This document shows positions 54,776-64,000 of a stretch of DNA of 64,000 nt, piece after piece. Under the pieces are notes generated by a model that was given only the letters and a program-made list of their open reading frames with translations, did no database searches and was not told where the DNA came from. Numbering within the stretch: position 1 is the stretch's first letter; each line of letters begins with the position of its first letter. Source of the DNA: Ignavibacteria bacterium (lineage in GTDB: Bacteria; Bacteroidota; Ignavibacteria; Tepidaquicellales; Tepidaquicellaceae); assembly GCA_016709315.1 (NCBI GenBank), contig JADJMZ010000005.1, forward strand, positions 434,001 to 498,000, given 5' to 3'. A program made the translations under genes and the position numbers.

Positions 54776-57700
54776 TTAGAAACCAATCCTTTCTTCGGAT
54801 GTAAATATTGCAAGTTTAATTATTTTTTCTCCTATACCAGGCGCTTCTATTAAAGCAATGTACATTCCCGAAGCAATAGGCACGGATTCAAGATTTTTTA
54901 TATCCCACGTTAAAGTAGATTCGTCATTATTTTTATCAAGCTTTCTGATAAAATCTCCGCTTAATGTGAATATTTTTATATTACATACTTTTGGTAATCT
55001 CCTGAATGTAATAAATCTGTCAGATGTATTTCTTTGAATATCGCTGAATCCGTAGAAAGGATTTGGAACTGCTCTTATTTTATCCAGATCACCCTGTGAT
55101 TTAGCAAGATCACTGTTTCCAACAACAGGAGCCGTTGTTCTGAATTCATAAAATAAGGGAACGCCTGTAATCTGAACTGGTCTTGTGACTGTGTAAGGAT
55201 AAATAGTGAATTTGTCACCTGACTTAAAGTCCATTGAATTGTTTATTCTTTTTGGATTCCAAACAAAAGTTATATCAAACTGAGATTGGTTTGTCCTGAG
55301 ATTCTTAGTAGTATAAAATGTGTTCGGAGCAGAATTATAATCAGAAGCAAAGATGTACAATATTTCAAGTCCGCCCGTTCTGAATGTTGTCGGATCCCAC
55401 ATACCATTTATTTTACCTCTGCCAACTTCTGTTTGTACACCATTTACTGTTGCAAATAAAGAATCATTGTTTTCGAGGAAAGCGCAGTTAACTTGTCTTT
55501 TTACACTTGTAGCAAGACTGTCACCTGCATCTATCACTTCATATACCTTAAACGGAACTTTTCTCATGTCCTGATATCTGAAAGCAGCACCCGTCGAAAT
55601 AATATACGGAGCAAATGAAGGATCAGCAGGCGGGAAAATTGTGTTATTAACATACCTGTAAGCCATTTGTCCGTTGTTTGTATCAGAATATTCAATAACT
55701 ACTTTATGCAGTCTTTCCGGTGTTATTGTAGTACCGGTACCGCTGAAGGTGTTTGCATTTGGATAAGAAAGACTCATACTTTTGTTTTGATAAGGTCTTT
55801 GAGTCGCATATCCGCCTAACGTATCAACACCTGTTAAGAAAACATTCGTAGCAGGTTCATATTCCCAACCCTCAAGTTTTGCCTGAGTACTGTCTTTGGG
55901 AGTATAAGTATCCCTTATTACTCCGGCATTGAGAATTTTCTGAACTTTAATCAAAACTCCATCAACAATTTTTGACGAATCATCAGGGAATGTAGTTCCT
56001 AAGGAAGATTTAATATATTTATTATTTTTATAAAGAGTATCAAACGAAACTCCGCTGTTTTCGGATCTTAGTATATTGTATGAAGTATCAGGAGCATTAA
56101 AATTTATTTTGTATAATGCTGTTTTTAACTGATCCTGGTTTTTCACTATAGGCATTACACCTAAATCCCTTCTGTTAGTATTTATTGTATCACCGTTTTT
56201 AATGATGAACTCACTACCTGCGACTGAGGATTGAGGTACTATTGTTTTTATAGCGGAGATAAAAGGACTTCTGACAACCTTTCTGTCTGATTTTGACTTT
56301 GGATTTGTTCTGTATGCATAAGCTACAATAGCAAATTTATAAGTATTACCATAAATCAAACTGGTGCTTCCTCCGTTTTCTTCTGGATATGCCGTTTGTG
56401 TTACAAGATAATTTCTGAAAATTCCTGTATTTGGAAATCCGTTTGGAATTGGAGCTGTATAGTAAGGAACTACAGGGAAATTACCATATTGAGGAACGCC
56501 GTTTACGCTTATTCCCGTTGGAAGAGTATCAATGATAATTCCAACTGTATCAATCTTATCATAAATCTGAAGCAATTTTACATCATTGTTTATACTTGCC
56601 GGATCATTAAAATCCGGAATATTAACTGCTGATCTTTTGATTTCGTATATTTCATATCCTTCAAACTTAAGAAAACTGGAATCGCTTCTTGGCTGGAGTA
56701 ATGAATCCCATACTAAGTATGATTCTGATCTGTCGCCCCATGCAAAAGAAATATTTGCCTGACCTAAAGCTGCGTTCTGTGTACCAATACTGACAGATAC
56801 TTCCGGTGACGGAGGAGGAGCGTTTACAGCAAAATTGGAATTGTAAAGTGATTGAGCCGTAGCATCTGTTCTCTTTAACTGAGTTACAGAATTTAAATTA
56901 CTTGTTCCTTTTGCAACAAATTGTCCTAAAACTATAATCTGAGTATCTCCGGGCGCAACATTAAATAATGAATCACCGGAATTAAATATAAATCTTCTGT
57001 CTCCGGGAGGACTTACTTCCGGAGTTCCGGTTATTGCACCGCCGCAGTTTTTCACAACAGCTAAATTTGAAACGCCGTTAGTACCTCTTTCTGACCATCC
57101 GGTAAATCTTTCAGGATCGCCCGGATAACAGAACTTTGTTGGCTGTAATGTACCGGGATATAACCAAGGGGTTCCGTCTTTTTTAATACCGGTCTGATAT
57201 CTGTATGCTTCTAAAGGTGTTCCCGGATCCTGTTCGCATTGCACTCCGCCTGAACCCGTATTTGTAAAATATACAAATGAAGATAAACCTAATTGTTTCC
57301 CTTGTTTTGTAACTTTATTTGAAGAACCCGGAGGGAAATAATATGAAACCGAATCATTTGGATTGCTTGTTCTGATTATCGGACTTTGGAAAAAATCCAT
57401 TCCGGATGCCGGAGGAGATTGTCCGTAAGAAGGTGGTGATCCGCTTCCATCAATATTATCTGCATTATAACAAAATGCCATGTCTTTGTTACCCGAAATT
57501 GCTGAGGTGTCACATCCGATATAATCATCAGTTGCATCTCCTAAATCGGGATCTACAATTACGCTGAAAAATGTTCTTTCCCAGGTAGTGTTTGATTTGT
57601 TTATGACAACCCAGTTTACAAACTGAAGGTCTTCAAGTCCCTGTGTGTTATAACCCCATAATGTCAGATGAACTTCTGCATTTATCGGAGCTGTACCGCC

Positions 57701-58330
57701 GCCAAATCCTTCACCTACAGCATGTCTTTCAGGAAAACCGTCAGTCATGCATAAAAATAAAGTTTGCTCAGCATCTTTAATTCCCGGTATATCTACACCC
57801 GGACTATAAACACCGTCATTGTTCATATCAACATAAGGCGCTCCAAAAGGAATCATATCACCCCATGCAGCGTAATCAGGATTTGTAGCTGCATTATCAC
57901 CCGCCTTAATTTTGTAAATTCTGAATCGCGCATCAGTTTTTACTACTCCGTTTTGGTCAATATATCCGGGAGCGTATTCACCTGCATAAGAAGCTGCTGC
58001 CTGTCTGATACTTCCGTTGTAATAACATCCAATTGACAAACCTGAAGTAAATATTGCAAACCTTGAAGAACCTGTCGGCCACTGGAATCCAGGCGTGTTG
58101 TTTGTTCTTATATCCTGATTGAATGTTCCGCTGTTCTGAAACCATGAATCTACTCTGTTTGGATCAAATCTTGTTTGCAACTTAACAAAAGCACTGGTGC
58201 TATTAGGCGTATTATTATCTAATATTATTGTGCTGTTATTTTTTGCATTATTAGGATTGTCATTTCTCGGTTTGGAAAAAACAAACTGAGCAGTAACTAT
58301 TATTAAAAATATATATATAAGTTTATTCAT
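54776..58330 (-). CDS. Large secreted protein with FlgD-Ig-like/T9SS C-terminal domain
   Basis: The 1184-aa protein has a signal peptide (about residues 1-19) and a long Asn/Ser/Thr-rich region with metal-type loops such as DMNNDGVYSPG. The last ~90 residues, with AVPNPFYGFSDIQ, CNIKIFTLSGDFIRKL and SGMYIALIEAPG, form a FlgD-like Ig or T9SS type A sorting domain, so it is expected at the cell surface. No catalytic motif was recognised. Its position between the TonB receptor (27 nt) and PorV suggests that it works with both. Confidence 0.8.
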   Translation of the reverse strand: MNKLIYIFLIIVTAQFVFSKPRNDNPNNAKNNSTIILDNNTPNSTSAFVKLQTRFDPNRVDSWFQNSGTFNQDIRTNNTPGFQWPTGSSRFAIFTSGLSIGCYYNGSIRQAAASYAGEYAPGYIDQNGVVKTDARFRIYKIKAGDNAATNPDYAAWGDMIPFGAPYVDMNNDGVYSPGVDIPGIKDAEQTLFLCMTDGFPERHAVGEGFGGGTAPINAEVHLTLWGYNTQGLEDLQFVNWVVINKSNTTWERTFFSVIVDPDLGDATDDYIGCDTSAISGNKDMAFCYNADNIDGSGSPPSYGQSPPASGMDFFQSPIIRTSNPNDSVSYYFPPGSSNKVTKQGKQLGLSSFVYFTNTGSGGVQCEQDPGTPLEAYRYQTGIKKDGTPWLYPGTLQPTKFCYPGDPERFTGWSERGTNGVSNLAVVKNCGGAITGTPEVSPPGDRRFIFNSGDSLFNVAPGDTQIIVLGQFVAKGTSNLNSVTQLKRTDATAQSLYNSNFAVNAPPPSPEVSVSIGTQNAALGQANISFAWGDRSESYLVWDSLLQPRSDSSFLKFEGYEIYEIKRSAVNIPDFNDPASINNDVKLLQIYDKIDTVGIIIDTLPTGISVNGVPQYGNFPVVPYYTAPIPNGFPNTGIFRNYLVTQTAYPEENGGSTSLIYGNTYKFAIVAYAYRTNPKSKSDRKVVRSPFISAIKTIVPQSSVAGSEFIIKNGDTINTNRRDLGVMPIVKNQDQLKTALYKINFNAPDTSYNILRSENSGVSFDTLYKNNKYIKSSLGTTFPDDSSKIVDGVLIKVQKILNAGVIRDTYTPKDSTQAKLEGWEYEPATNVFLTGVDTLGGYATQRPYQNKSMSLSYPNANTFSGTGTTITPERLHKVVIEYSDTNNGQMAYRYVNNTIFPPADPSFAPYIISTGAAFRYQDMRKVPFKVYEVIDAGDSLATSVKRQVNCAFLENNDSLFATVNGVQTEVGRGKINGMWDPTTFRTGGLEILYIFASDYNSAPNTFYTTKNLRTNQSQFDITFVWNPKRINNSMDFKSGDKFTIYPYTVTRPVQITGVPLFYEFRTTAPVVGNSDLAKSQGDLDKIRAVPNPFYGFSDIQRNTSDRFITFRRLPKVCNIKIFTLSGDFIRKLDKNNDESTLTWDIKNLESVPIASGMYIALIEAPGIGEKIIKLAIFTSEERIGF

Positions 58331-58357
58331 ATTCGTTAAGTTTTGAATTTATAAATT

Positions 58358-61237
58358 TTAGAAACTCAGTTTAATACCAAATCTTACCTGACGCGGAGTT
58401 CCCCAGTTTGTTATATCCGCAACTCTAATGTTGAAATTATCTTTGTATAATTGTGATGAAGCAGCTCCGGTTGGAGTATTAAGATATCCGTTATCATCCG
58501 GACGACCGGTGCTTCCGTATACTTTGTTTATTAATTCGGAATTAAACAAATTTAAAACATATATATAAAAGTTTAAATTTGTTTTTGCTACCTTAACAGT
58601 TTTATCAAGTTTTGCATCAAATCTTAAATTCCAGCCTGTATAAACCTGGTTCTTTGTTGATTTCACAAGTCCGTCATCAGCAAAAGCTGTTACCGGTAAC
58701 TCTCTTGTTGTATAAGGTCTTCCGCTGTTGAAACTAAATAATGCGTTTAATCCTAAATTGGATAAAACTCCTCCCCAGAACCCTTTTGGAACATCAGAAG
58801 ATCCAAATCTGTAATCAAGATTTACATTTCCAGTATGTCTTTGATCATAGTCCTGCGGGAAAGCGAATTTAGGTAATTCAGCATCTGGATTATTCGCCAG
58901 TTGGAATTTTGTATTCGGATCAGATCCGATTCCCGAAGCAAATAATAATGTATATGAAATATCTACCGCTAATCTGTTTACTCTTCTCATGCTTAAATAA
59001 AAATCCAAACCTCTTGAAATACTGAAGTCAGTATTTGCATACAATGCATAACCGGAAGGAACAGTTGCTGAACCGGCAATTCTTGTAACACCAATCTGAT
59101 CTTTTGTCTCTTTATAATAAGCTGTTATTCCCATGTTTAGATAATCACCAACTGCCTGCTTAAATCCAAATTCGTAAGATGTTAATTTTTCCGGAGTAAG
59201 AGCTGAATTTTCCGCTACGTTTTGTACAGAATTTGCAAAGAAGTATTTGAATGCAAGCTTATTGATGTACAGATAATCCAATGGTGGCATTTGAATGAAT
59301 TTTCCATACTGAGCTACAAATATTGTTTTATCTGTAACCGGGAATGAAAATCCTAATCTCGGGCTAAAGTATATTTCACCTGTACTTTTTTTGTATGCTT
59401 CATCACTTAAAAGATCTCCGTTGCTTGATAACAATACTTTTGGATCTTTTAAAATATCAGTATTAACATCCAGATAATCCATTCTGATACCTGCATTAAC
59501 TGTTAAATCACTAAAATCAACTTTATCTCTTAAATATATAGCTCCGATAATAGGGTGTTTTGCTTCAATATCTTCGTTTGATACTATTTGATTGTTAAAC
59601 TGATCCCGTATATCGTAACCGTAAGAATTTAATAAAACATTTCTTCCAAACCATAAATCCTGAGGATTAACCTGGTAAATTGGTTGACCGGTTGCTGTAT
59701 CAAGACCGACTATGGAATTTGCCGCTACTGACATTGGTGCGAAATTGGCCTTTCTTAGAGTATGGTATCGATATTCGCCACCAAACTTTAAGTCATGATC
59801 TCCATATTTTTTTGAAAGAAGAGAATAAGAAGCATCTAATTTTCCGCCTGTATATTCAAGTTCCTTCTTATCATAACTATTGAAAATTCTACCATCCGTG
59901 AAAAATACATTTGCATAATTTGGATCTGCCTCAAGTCTGGTTCCCTGTCCCGGAATACCCGGATTATATAAAGTATCGCCGTATTTGAACCACTGATCCT
60001 GAAAAAATGGATCCTGAGTAACATTACTGTTTTTGTAGTAATTTGCCTGCAGTTCATAGAAGAATTTATTTGAAACTGTATGTATGACCCTTGCATAATA
60101 TTGCTGATCCTCAACAACGTTTAATGGATGTCTGCCGCTGTTTGTCAGTGCCCATGATTGAATAAAATTTCTCGCGTCCTTATCTGTTCTTAAATAACCT
60201 AACTTTAATTGAAGAGGTACCTTTGATTTCTTGATCTGCGAAAAGTCAAAATTCAGTCTTCCGCTGTATGACCATAATTGTGTGTTATAATTTTTAATAA
60301 TACCGTCTGCAAAAATTTTATCTGCAATCCAGCTTGGATTTGTAACACCTAAAAATTGTCTTTCAATTCCTCCGTAAAAATTAATTACATTACTCAATTC
60401 TTTTGTCGGAATCAATGGACCGCCTAATGAAAAATTGTACAAATTGTATTGCTGTGATTTTGTGTCAATCCAGTTTCCTGAAACCGCATCTGTTATTCCT
60501 TCTAATGAACCGGAATATCTGTCAGATCCGCTTTTTGTTGTAACATTAATAACTCCATCAAGAGCATTTCCGTATTCTGCTCCGAATCCGCCTGTTAATA
60601 CAGCTAATTCCTGTAACAAACTGTTAGGAACAAATGCCGTTGACGTTCCGTCAACAGGATTTGTAGTAGAGACTCCATCTACAATAATTGAATTTGTAGA
60701 TTTTCTTCCGCCCCTGATATTTATGTTTGCTCCTCTTTCATCAGTTACAACCCCCGCGGTAACTGCAGCAAGATTCTGAATTCCCCTTATTCCTGAGTTT
60801 TCAATTTGTTCTTGCCCGACTAATCTACCGCTCTGTTCAACATCAATTCCTTTTCTTTCCGCCTGAATAACTATAACATCAGTCTTTATTTCATTTCCTG
60901 CTACTGCTAATTCAAAATTAACTTTAGTCTTTGTGTCAACTGAAACTCTGACACCTGATTGTTTTTGAGATGAATATCCAATGTAAGACGCTTCCAACTC
61001 ATAAGTGCCGACATCTACGTTGATTATCAGTTATTCTCCGTTATCATCAGAAACAGATCCCCTGCTTGAGCCGACTATTTGTATAACTGCTCCCACTAAG
61101 GGGAGTTTGTCTTTTGCATCAACTACAGTTCCGGTAATACTTCCAGTGGTCTGGGAATATATACTCGTATTTGTAATTGTAATTGCTAACATTATAAGTA
61201 AAGCAATGCAGCTAATATTTTGTATAAACTTTTTCAT
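58358..61237 (-). CDS. TonB-dependent receptor with in-frame TAA at codon 69
   Basis: One frame runs from the ATG at 61237 to 58358 (959 codons) but is broken by a TAA at 61031-61033. Before it come a signal peptide and the start of a carboxypeptidase-regulatory-like domain (GSITGTVVDAKDKLPLVG). After it, without any frame shift, the domain continues (NVDVGTYELEASYIGYSSQ), then the plug domain (RGGRKSTNSIIVDGVSTTNP) and a 22-strand-type barrel ending FGIKLSF. The TAA stands where the family usually has an aromatic (GEY). It may be a sequence error, a recent nonsense mutation or a read-through stop. An internal TTG start would lack the signal peptide. Confidence 0.85.
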
Positions 61238-61257
61238 AGACCTTAAATTTATATTTT

Positions 61258-61304
61258 AAAAAAAACCCTCATAATCTGACAAATTTTTGTCAATCATGAG
61301 GGTT
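61258..61304 (-). terminator. Terminator between the T9SS repeat protein and the TonB receptor
   Basis: Arms AACCCTCAT (61264-61272) and ATGAGGGTT (61296-61304) with an inner TGACAAA/TTTGTCA stem are followed on the minus strand by eight T residues (complement of 61265-61258). It lies 32 nt after the stop of the 552-aa gene, and just before the receptor start. Confidence 0.85.
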
Positions 61305-61336
61305 GTATTATTTAAATGTGTTTAGACAAGTATATA

Positions 61337-62995
61337 TTACTTAATCAACATCATTTTCTTTGTATCTTTGAAATCTCCTGCGGAAATGGAATAATAATAA
61401 ATTCCGCTGGATAGTTTATCTCCAATGAATGTAACTTCTTTTGGACCTTGTGACTGAATTTCATTAACAAGTGAAGCAACTTCTCTTCCTAATGCATCAT
61501 ATACTTTCAATGTAACTAATCCTGATTTTTGAACAAAATAACTTATTGTTGTTGTAGGATTGAATGGATTAGGATAGTTCTGGAATAATTCATAGCTTTT
61601 AGCAATTGAAACGTTATCTTTTATTCCTACTGTTACAGGAGCTTTTTTGAAAATTCCGTAAACAGGAGCTTTACCCCAGTCAGGTGTATTAACCCAACTA
61701 CCAGCTTTCAGGTCTCTGATATAATATAATCTTAGACTGTCAGAAGTTGTTTGTCCAAAAGATGGATGTTTTTCTTCTACCGCTGGCGTATTTGTCTGAT
61801 TCACAGGTGTTGACCATGTTGATCCGCCGTTTGTAGAAATTGATGTAAATATTTCTCCTGCGTTTACCTGATCTCCATTATCAACAGTCTGAACATTATT
61901 TCTTAAAAATGTTGTGAAAGCACTGACCAACCAACCATTGCCTAAACGTGTAACTGTTGGCTGTGTAAGAGGTACCATTAGGATCTGTGTGATAGTGTCA
62001 GTTAACTGAGGAATGTTTGATTTACTAGCAACTAAATTCAAACCGGTTGATGCAGACCAATGATAAATTCTTGGTTTTACATATTCATTTGTATTTGCAT
62101 TAGGGAATACTGTTAATGTTCCGTTATAAGCTGCAAATATTACATGAGGTTCATCACCTATATAGGTTGCCTGATATCCGCCTGCAATATTAGCGAATAA
62201 AGTGTCTGTTCCGTCAATAACATAATCAAAAATCACAGTTCCGTTGTCAAAAGTTAATCCGTTATCATTTGAAGCGAAAAGACGCATAACATTGGAATTG
62301 GAATTATAATCGGTACCGACTATACAGACTTTTCCGTTTCCGTTTGCTGCAACCTCAAAGTTTCCGGAAGGACCGCTGATCGTGCCCATATCAGAATATG
62401 GTGTCCAGCTTGTACCATTGTATGTTGTTCTCCAGCCGTTAAATGCACCGGTATTGTTTGGAGCTGCAACCATTACAAGATTACCGTTTGCTGTTCCTGA
62501 AATATGCGCCCAGATTGGAAGATTTCCTGTAAGATTAACAGGAACTCCGGGAACGTTTGAAAAACCAAAAGCTCCGAAGGATGCGTCTTTTGAAACAAGT
62601 GATCCGACTGTAGCTGATTGGTGTCTTGCTATTACCGGTAACCCGTTTGACAGAGTCAAACAAGGGAAACCCTGAGCGTTAACACCGTCAAGAACATCTG
62701 ATGACCAAGTTGCGCCGTTGTCATCACTGTATGAGTAATAAATGTGTCTTCCTGTTCCTGCCGCTGTTGATGAATCCTGCTGAGACATTAAAATTGCGCA
62801 CCATTTGTTTTTGCTTGTTGGATCCTGAACAAGGTACCTTACGCTGCCGTTTGTCTGATAGTCATAAGATACAGACCATAGACCTGTATAACTTTCTCCT
62901 GGTCCTAAAGTTGAAGGAGGTCCCGGATCCTGCGCTTTTGAAACGCTTACTGTTAAGAGAACTAATAGTAATAAAGCTGAAAATTTTTTGAACAT
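61337..62995 (-). CDS. Secreted Asp-box repeat protein with T9SS tail
   Basis: This 552-aa protein has a signal peptide (about residues 1-21) and several Asp-box-like motifs (YSDDNGATWSS, ASNDNGLTFDN, STNGGSTWSTP) that suggest a BNR beta-propeller. The last ~85 residues (from ELFQNYPNPFNPTTTISY) are a T9SS type A sorting domain. A strong AAAGGAG ribosome site precedes the ATG, and a near-consensus promoter lies at 63079-63107. No sialidase catalytic residues were identified, so enzyme activity is not claimed. Confidence 0.88.
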   Translation of the reverse strand: MFKKFSALLLLVLLTVSVSKAQDPGPPSTLGPGESYTGLWSVSYDYQTNGSVRYLVQDPTSKNKWCAILMSQQDSSTAAGTGRHIYYSYSDDNGATWSSDVLDGVNAQGFPCLTLSNGLPVIARHQSATVGSLVSKDASFGAFGFSNVPGVPVNLTGNLPIWAHISGTANGNLVMVAAPNNTGAFNGWRTTYNGTSWTPYSDMGTISGPSGNFEVAANGNGKVCIVGTDYNSNSNVMRLFASNDNGLTFDNGTVIFDYVIDGTDTLFANIAGGYQATYIGDEPHVIFAAYNGTLTVFPNANTNEYVKPRIYHWSASTGLNLVASKSNIPQLTDTITQILMVPLTQPTVTRLGNGWLVSAFTTFLRNNVQTVDNGDQVNAGEIFTSISTNGGSTWSTPVNQTNTPAVEEKHPSFGQTTSDSLRLYYIRDLKAGSWVNTPDWGKAPVYGIFKKAPVTVGIKDNVSIAKSYELFQNYPNPFNPTTTISYFVQKSGLVTLKVYDALGREVASLVNEIQSQGPKEVTFIGDKLSSGIYYYSISAGDFKDTKKMMLIK

Positions 62996-63078
62996 TTTTT
63001 TCTCCTTTATGTTTGGTTTAAATTAATTTTATGTTTATAATTTTTTAACAAAAGTTTTTTTGCGAATTAATTTTGATA

Positions 63079-63107
63079 AATATACTACTAATGTTGTAAC
63101 TTGTCAA
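63079..63107 (-). promoter_or_regulatory. Sigma-70-like promoter for the secreted repeat protein
   Basis: On the minus strand TTGACA (63107-63102) is followed after exactly 17 nt by TATATT (63084-63079). Predicted initiation near 63072 gives a 76-nt leader before the AAAGGAG site and ATG at 62995. Confidence 0.7.
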
Positions 63108-63161
63108 TATAGATTTTCGTAAATAAATTCATTTTTCAAAAAATATTTATAAGGCGTAACA

Positions 63162-64000
63162 TTATGACCGGTATTTTGTTTTGCCGTATATGTTTTTTAT
63201 ATTTTTAAAAATATTTTCGGAAATTTTTTTTCTGCTTTCAGTTGTCTTTCCTGCAATATGATTTGTCAGCAGTACGTTGTCTAATCCCCCGAAACCACTG
63301 AAAACATTGGGCTCGTTAGAAAATACATCTAAACCTGCGTATTTAATTTTTTTGTTTTTAAGAGCTTTAAATAAATATTTTTCATCAATGACATCACCTC
63401 TTGATGTATTTATGAACACCGTATTACTTTTTATAGATTTTATTTTTTCTTCCGAAATAAATTTAGTATTTTTTTTATTCAACGGAATGTGCACTGAAAT
63501 AATATCACAATTTTTTAAAATGAAATTCAAACTCCTGAATTCAATTTTTTTATTTTTATTTCTTACGTTAATATCAGTATCATTTGCATATACTTTCATG
63601 CCAAATGCTTTGCATAATTTACCGGCATAACTTCCTACTTTACCGAAACCAATTATACCTATACTCTTACCATATACTTCATTTCTTTCGTAATCGTAAA
63701 ATGAAAATTTATTTTGCCTTACCAGTTTATCTGAAAAATTTATTTTTTTGAAAATGGAAAGTATCAGTGCAAGGGTATGTTCGGCTGCTGAAATGTTATT
63801 GGAGTCATCCGCATTTATTATTTTTATTCCTTTCGTATCAGCAAAGGCGATGTCTATATGATCAGTTCCCTTAGAGCATGTCGCTATCAGACTAAAGTTG
63901 GCTTTTGACAGAAAATCTCTATTCAGTTTTCTGATACTCCTTATTACAAGGACATCAAAATCCGTATAAGTTTTAAGAATTTGTTCGTTTGAAATTCCGA
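63162..64000 (-). CDS. D-2-hydroxyacid dehydrogenase (SerA-like), 3' part
   Basis: The frame is open from the right edge to the stop at 63162, about 279 residues, and the true N-terminus lies outside. It carries the D-isomer 2-hydroxyacid dehydrogenase fold: NAD loop GIIGFGKVGSYAGK, INTSRGDVIDEKYLF with the catalytic Arg, LDVFSNEP with the catalytic Glu and TNHIAGKT with the catalytic His. The layout resembles 3-phosphoglycerate dehydrogenase without an ACT domain. Its C-terminus is exceptionally rich in Lys and Asn, with A/T homopolymers. Substrate is uncertain. Confidence 0.85.
   Translation of the reverse strand, partial: GISNEQILKTYTDFDVLVIRSIRKLNRDFLSKANFSLIATCSKGTDHIDIAFADTKGIKIINADDSNNISAAEHTLALILSIFKKINFSDKLVRQNKFSFYDYERNEVYGKSIGIIGFGKVGSYAGKLCKAFGMKVYANDTDINVRNKNKKIEFRSLNFILKNCDIISVHIPLNKKNTKFISEEKIKSIKSNTVFINTSRGDVIDEKYLFKALKNKKIKYAGLDVFSNEPNVFSGFGGLDNVLLTNHIAGKTTESRKKISENIFKNIKNIYGKTKYRS

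Noticed and set aside
63162..63599. Separate gene starting at the internal Met at 63599
   Set aside because: The same frame is open to the right edge with the NAD-binding domain intact, so this Met is internal.

Overview
This window is chromosomal DNA from an AT-rich, Gram-negative bacterium of the Bacteroidetes/Chlorobi side of the tree, most likely an Ignavibacteria relative. The evidence is several secreted proteins ending in a type IX secretion (T9SS) sorting tail with the motif NYPNPFNP, a PorV/PorQ-family outer-membrane protein, a TonB-dependent receptor with a carboxypeptidase-regulatory-like N-terminus, a GWxTD protein, and an EF-P tip sequence (TPGNLRAF) that I recall from Chlorobium. 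I see no phage, insertion sequence or CRISPR. This is a mostly housekeeping core with an accessory cell-surface layer.

Layout. 1-560: start of a secreted repeat protein (runs off the left edge). 1014-11358 (all minus): purN-purH-mreB-fkbM-mreC-mreD-mrdA-rodA-dcd-pyrF, a cell-elongation cluster preceded by purine genes, with an FkbM methyltransferase lodged between mreB and mreC. 11620-16448: two secreted proteins, one a PNGase F-like deglycosylase with all three known catalytic acids and a T9SS tail, the other a 1089-aa adhesin-like protein preceded by an 18-codon leader ORF and a long structured leader. 16774-21946: an unknown helical protein, a GNAT acetyltransferase, acs and a sulfotransferase. 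22216-27370 (plus): fabD, a DUF3109 cysteine-cluster protein, fabG, a lipoprotein, the catalytic subunit of methylmalonyl-CoA mutase and an SDR. 27548-32788 (plus): secD-secF-STAS, purA and an ASCH protein. 32798-40692: DoxX, YbaN/DUF454, a membrane phosphoesterase, tRNA-Gly and tRNA-Cys, gap, and a tandem pair of DUF6056-like membrane proteins. 41196-48941 (plus): efp-accB-accC, a small membrane protein, an enoyl-reductase-like SDR, a 1133-aa tubulin-like protein and an FmdB zinc ribbon. 48951-62995 (minus): lptB-pdxJ, a CPBP protease, a YbbR protein, then GWxTD, PorV, a 1184-aa secreted protein, a TonB receptor and a T9SS repeat protein. 63162-64000: 3' part of a SerA-like dehydrogenase.

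How genes work together. MreBCD-PBP2-RodA drive lateral-wall synthesis. FabD, FabG, AccB, AccC and probably the Y-x6-K SDR serve fatty-acid synthesis. Acs and the mutase serve acyl-CoA metabolism. SecDF, LptB, PorV and the T9SS cargo serve envelope export. Transcription signals resemble sigma-70: four promoters have a TTGACA -35 box, three of them with a 17-nt spacer. Strong AAGGAG-type ribosome sites occur at a subset of genes, and TTG starts are common.

Three genes are interrupted as sequenced: mreD by two opposite homopolymer indels, the YbbR gene by one indel, and the TonB receptor by one in-frame TAA. The clustering of small defects in otherwise intact genes suggests residual sequence errors, but the TAA could be real. 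The most interesting items are the tubulin-like protein, the PNGase F-like T9SS cargo, the interrupted receptor locus, the leader ORF at 16392-16448, and a family of imperfect palindromic intergenic repeats.
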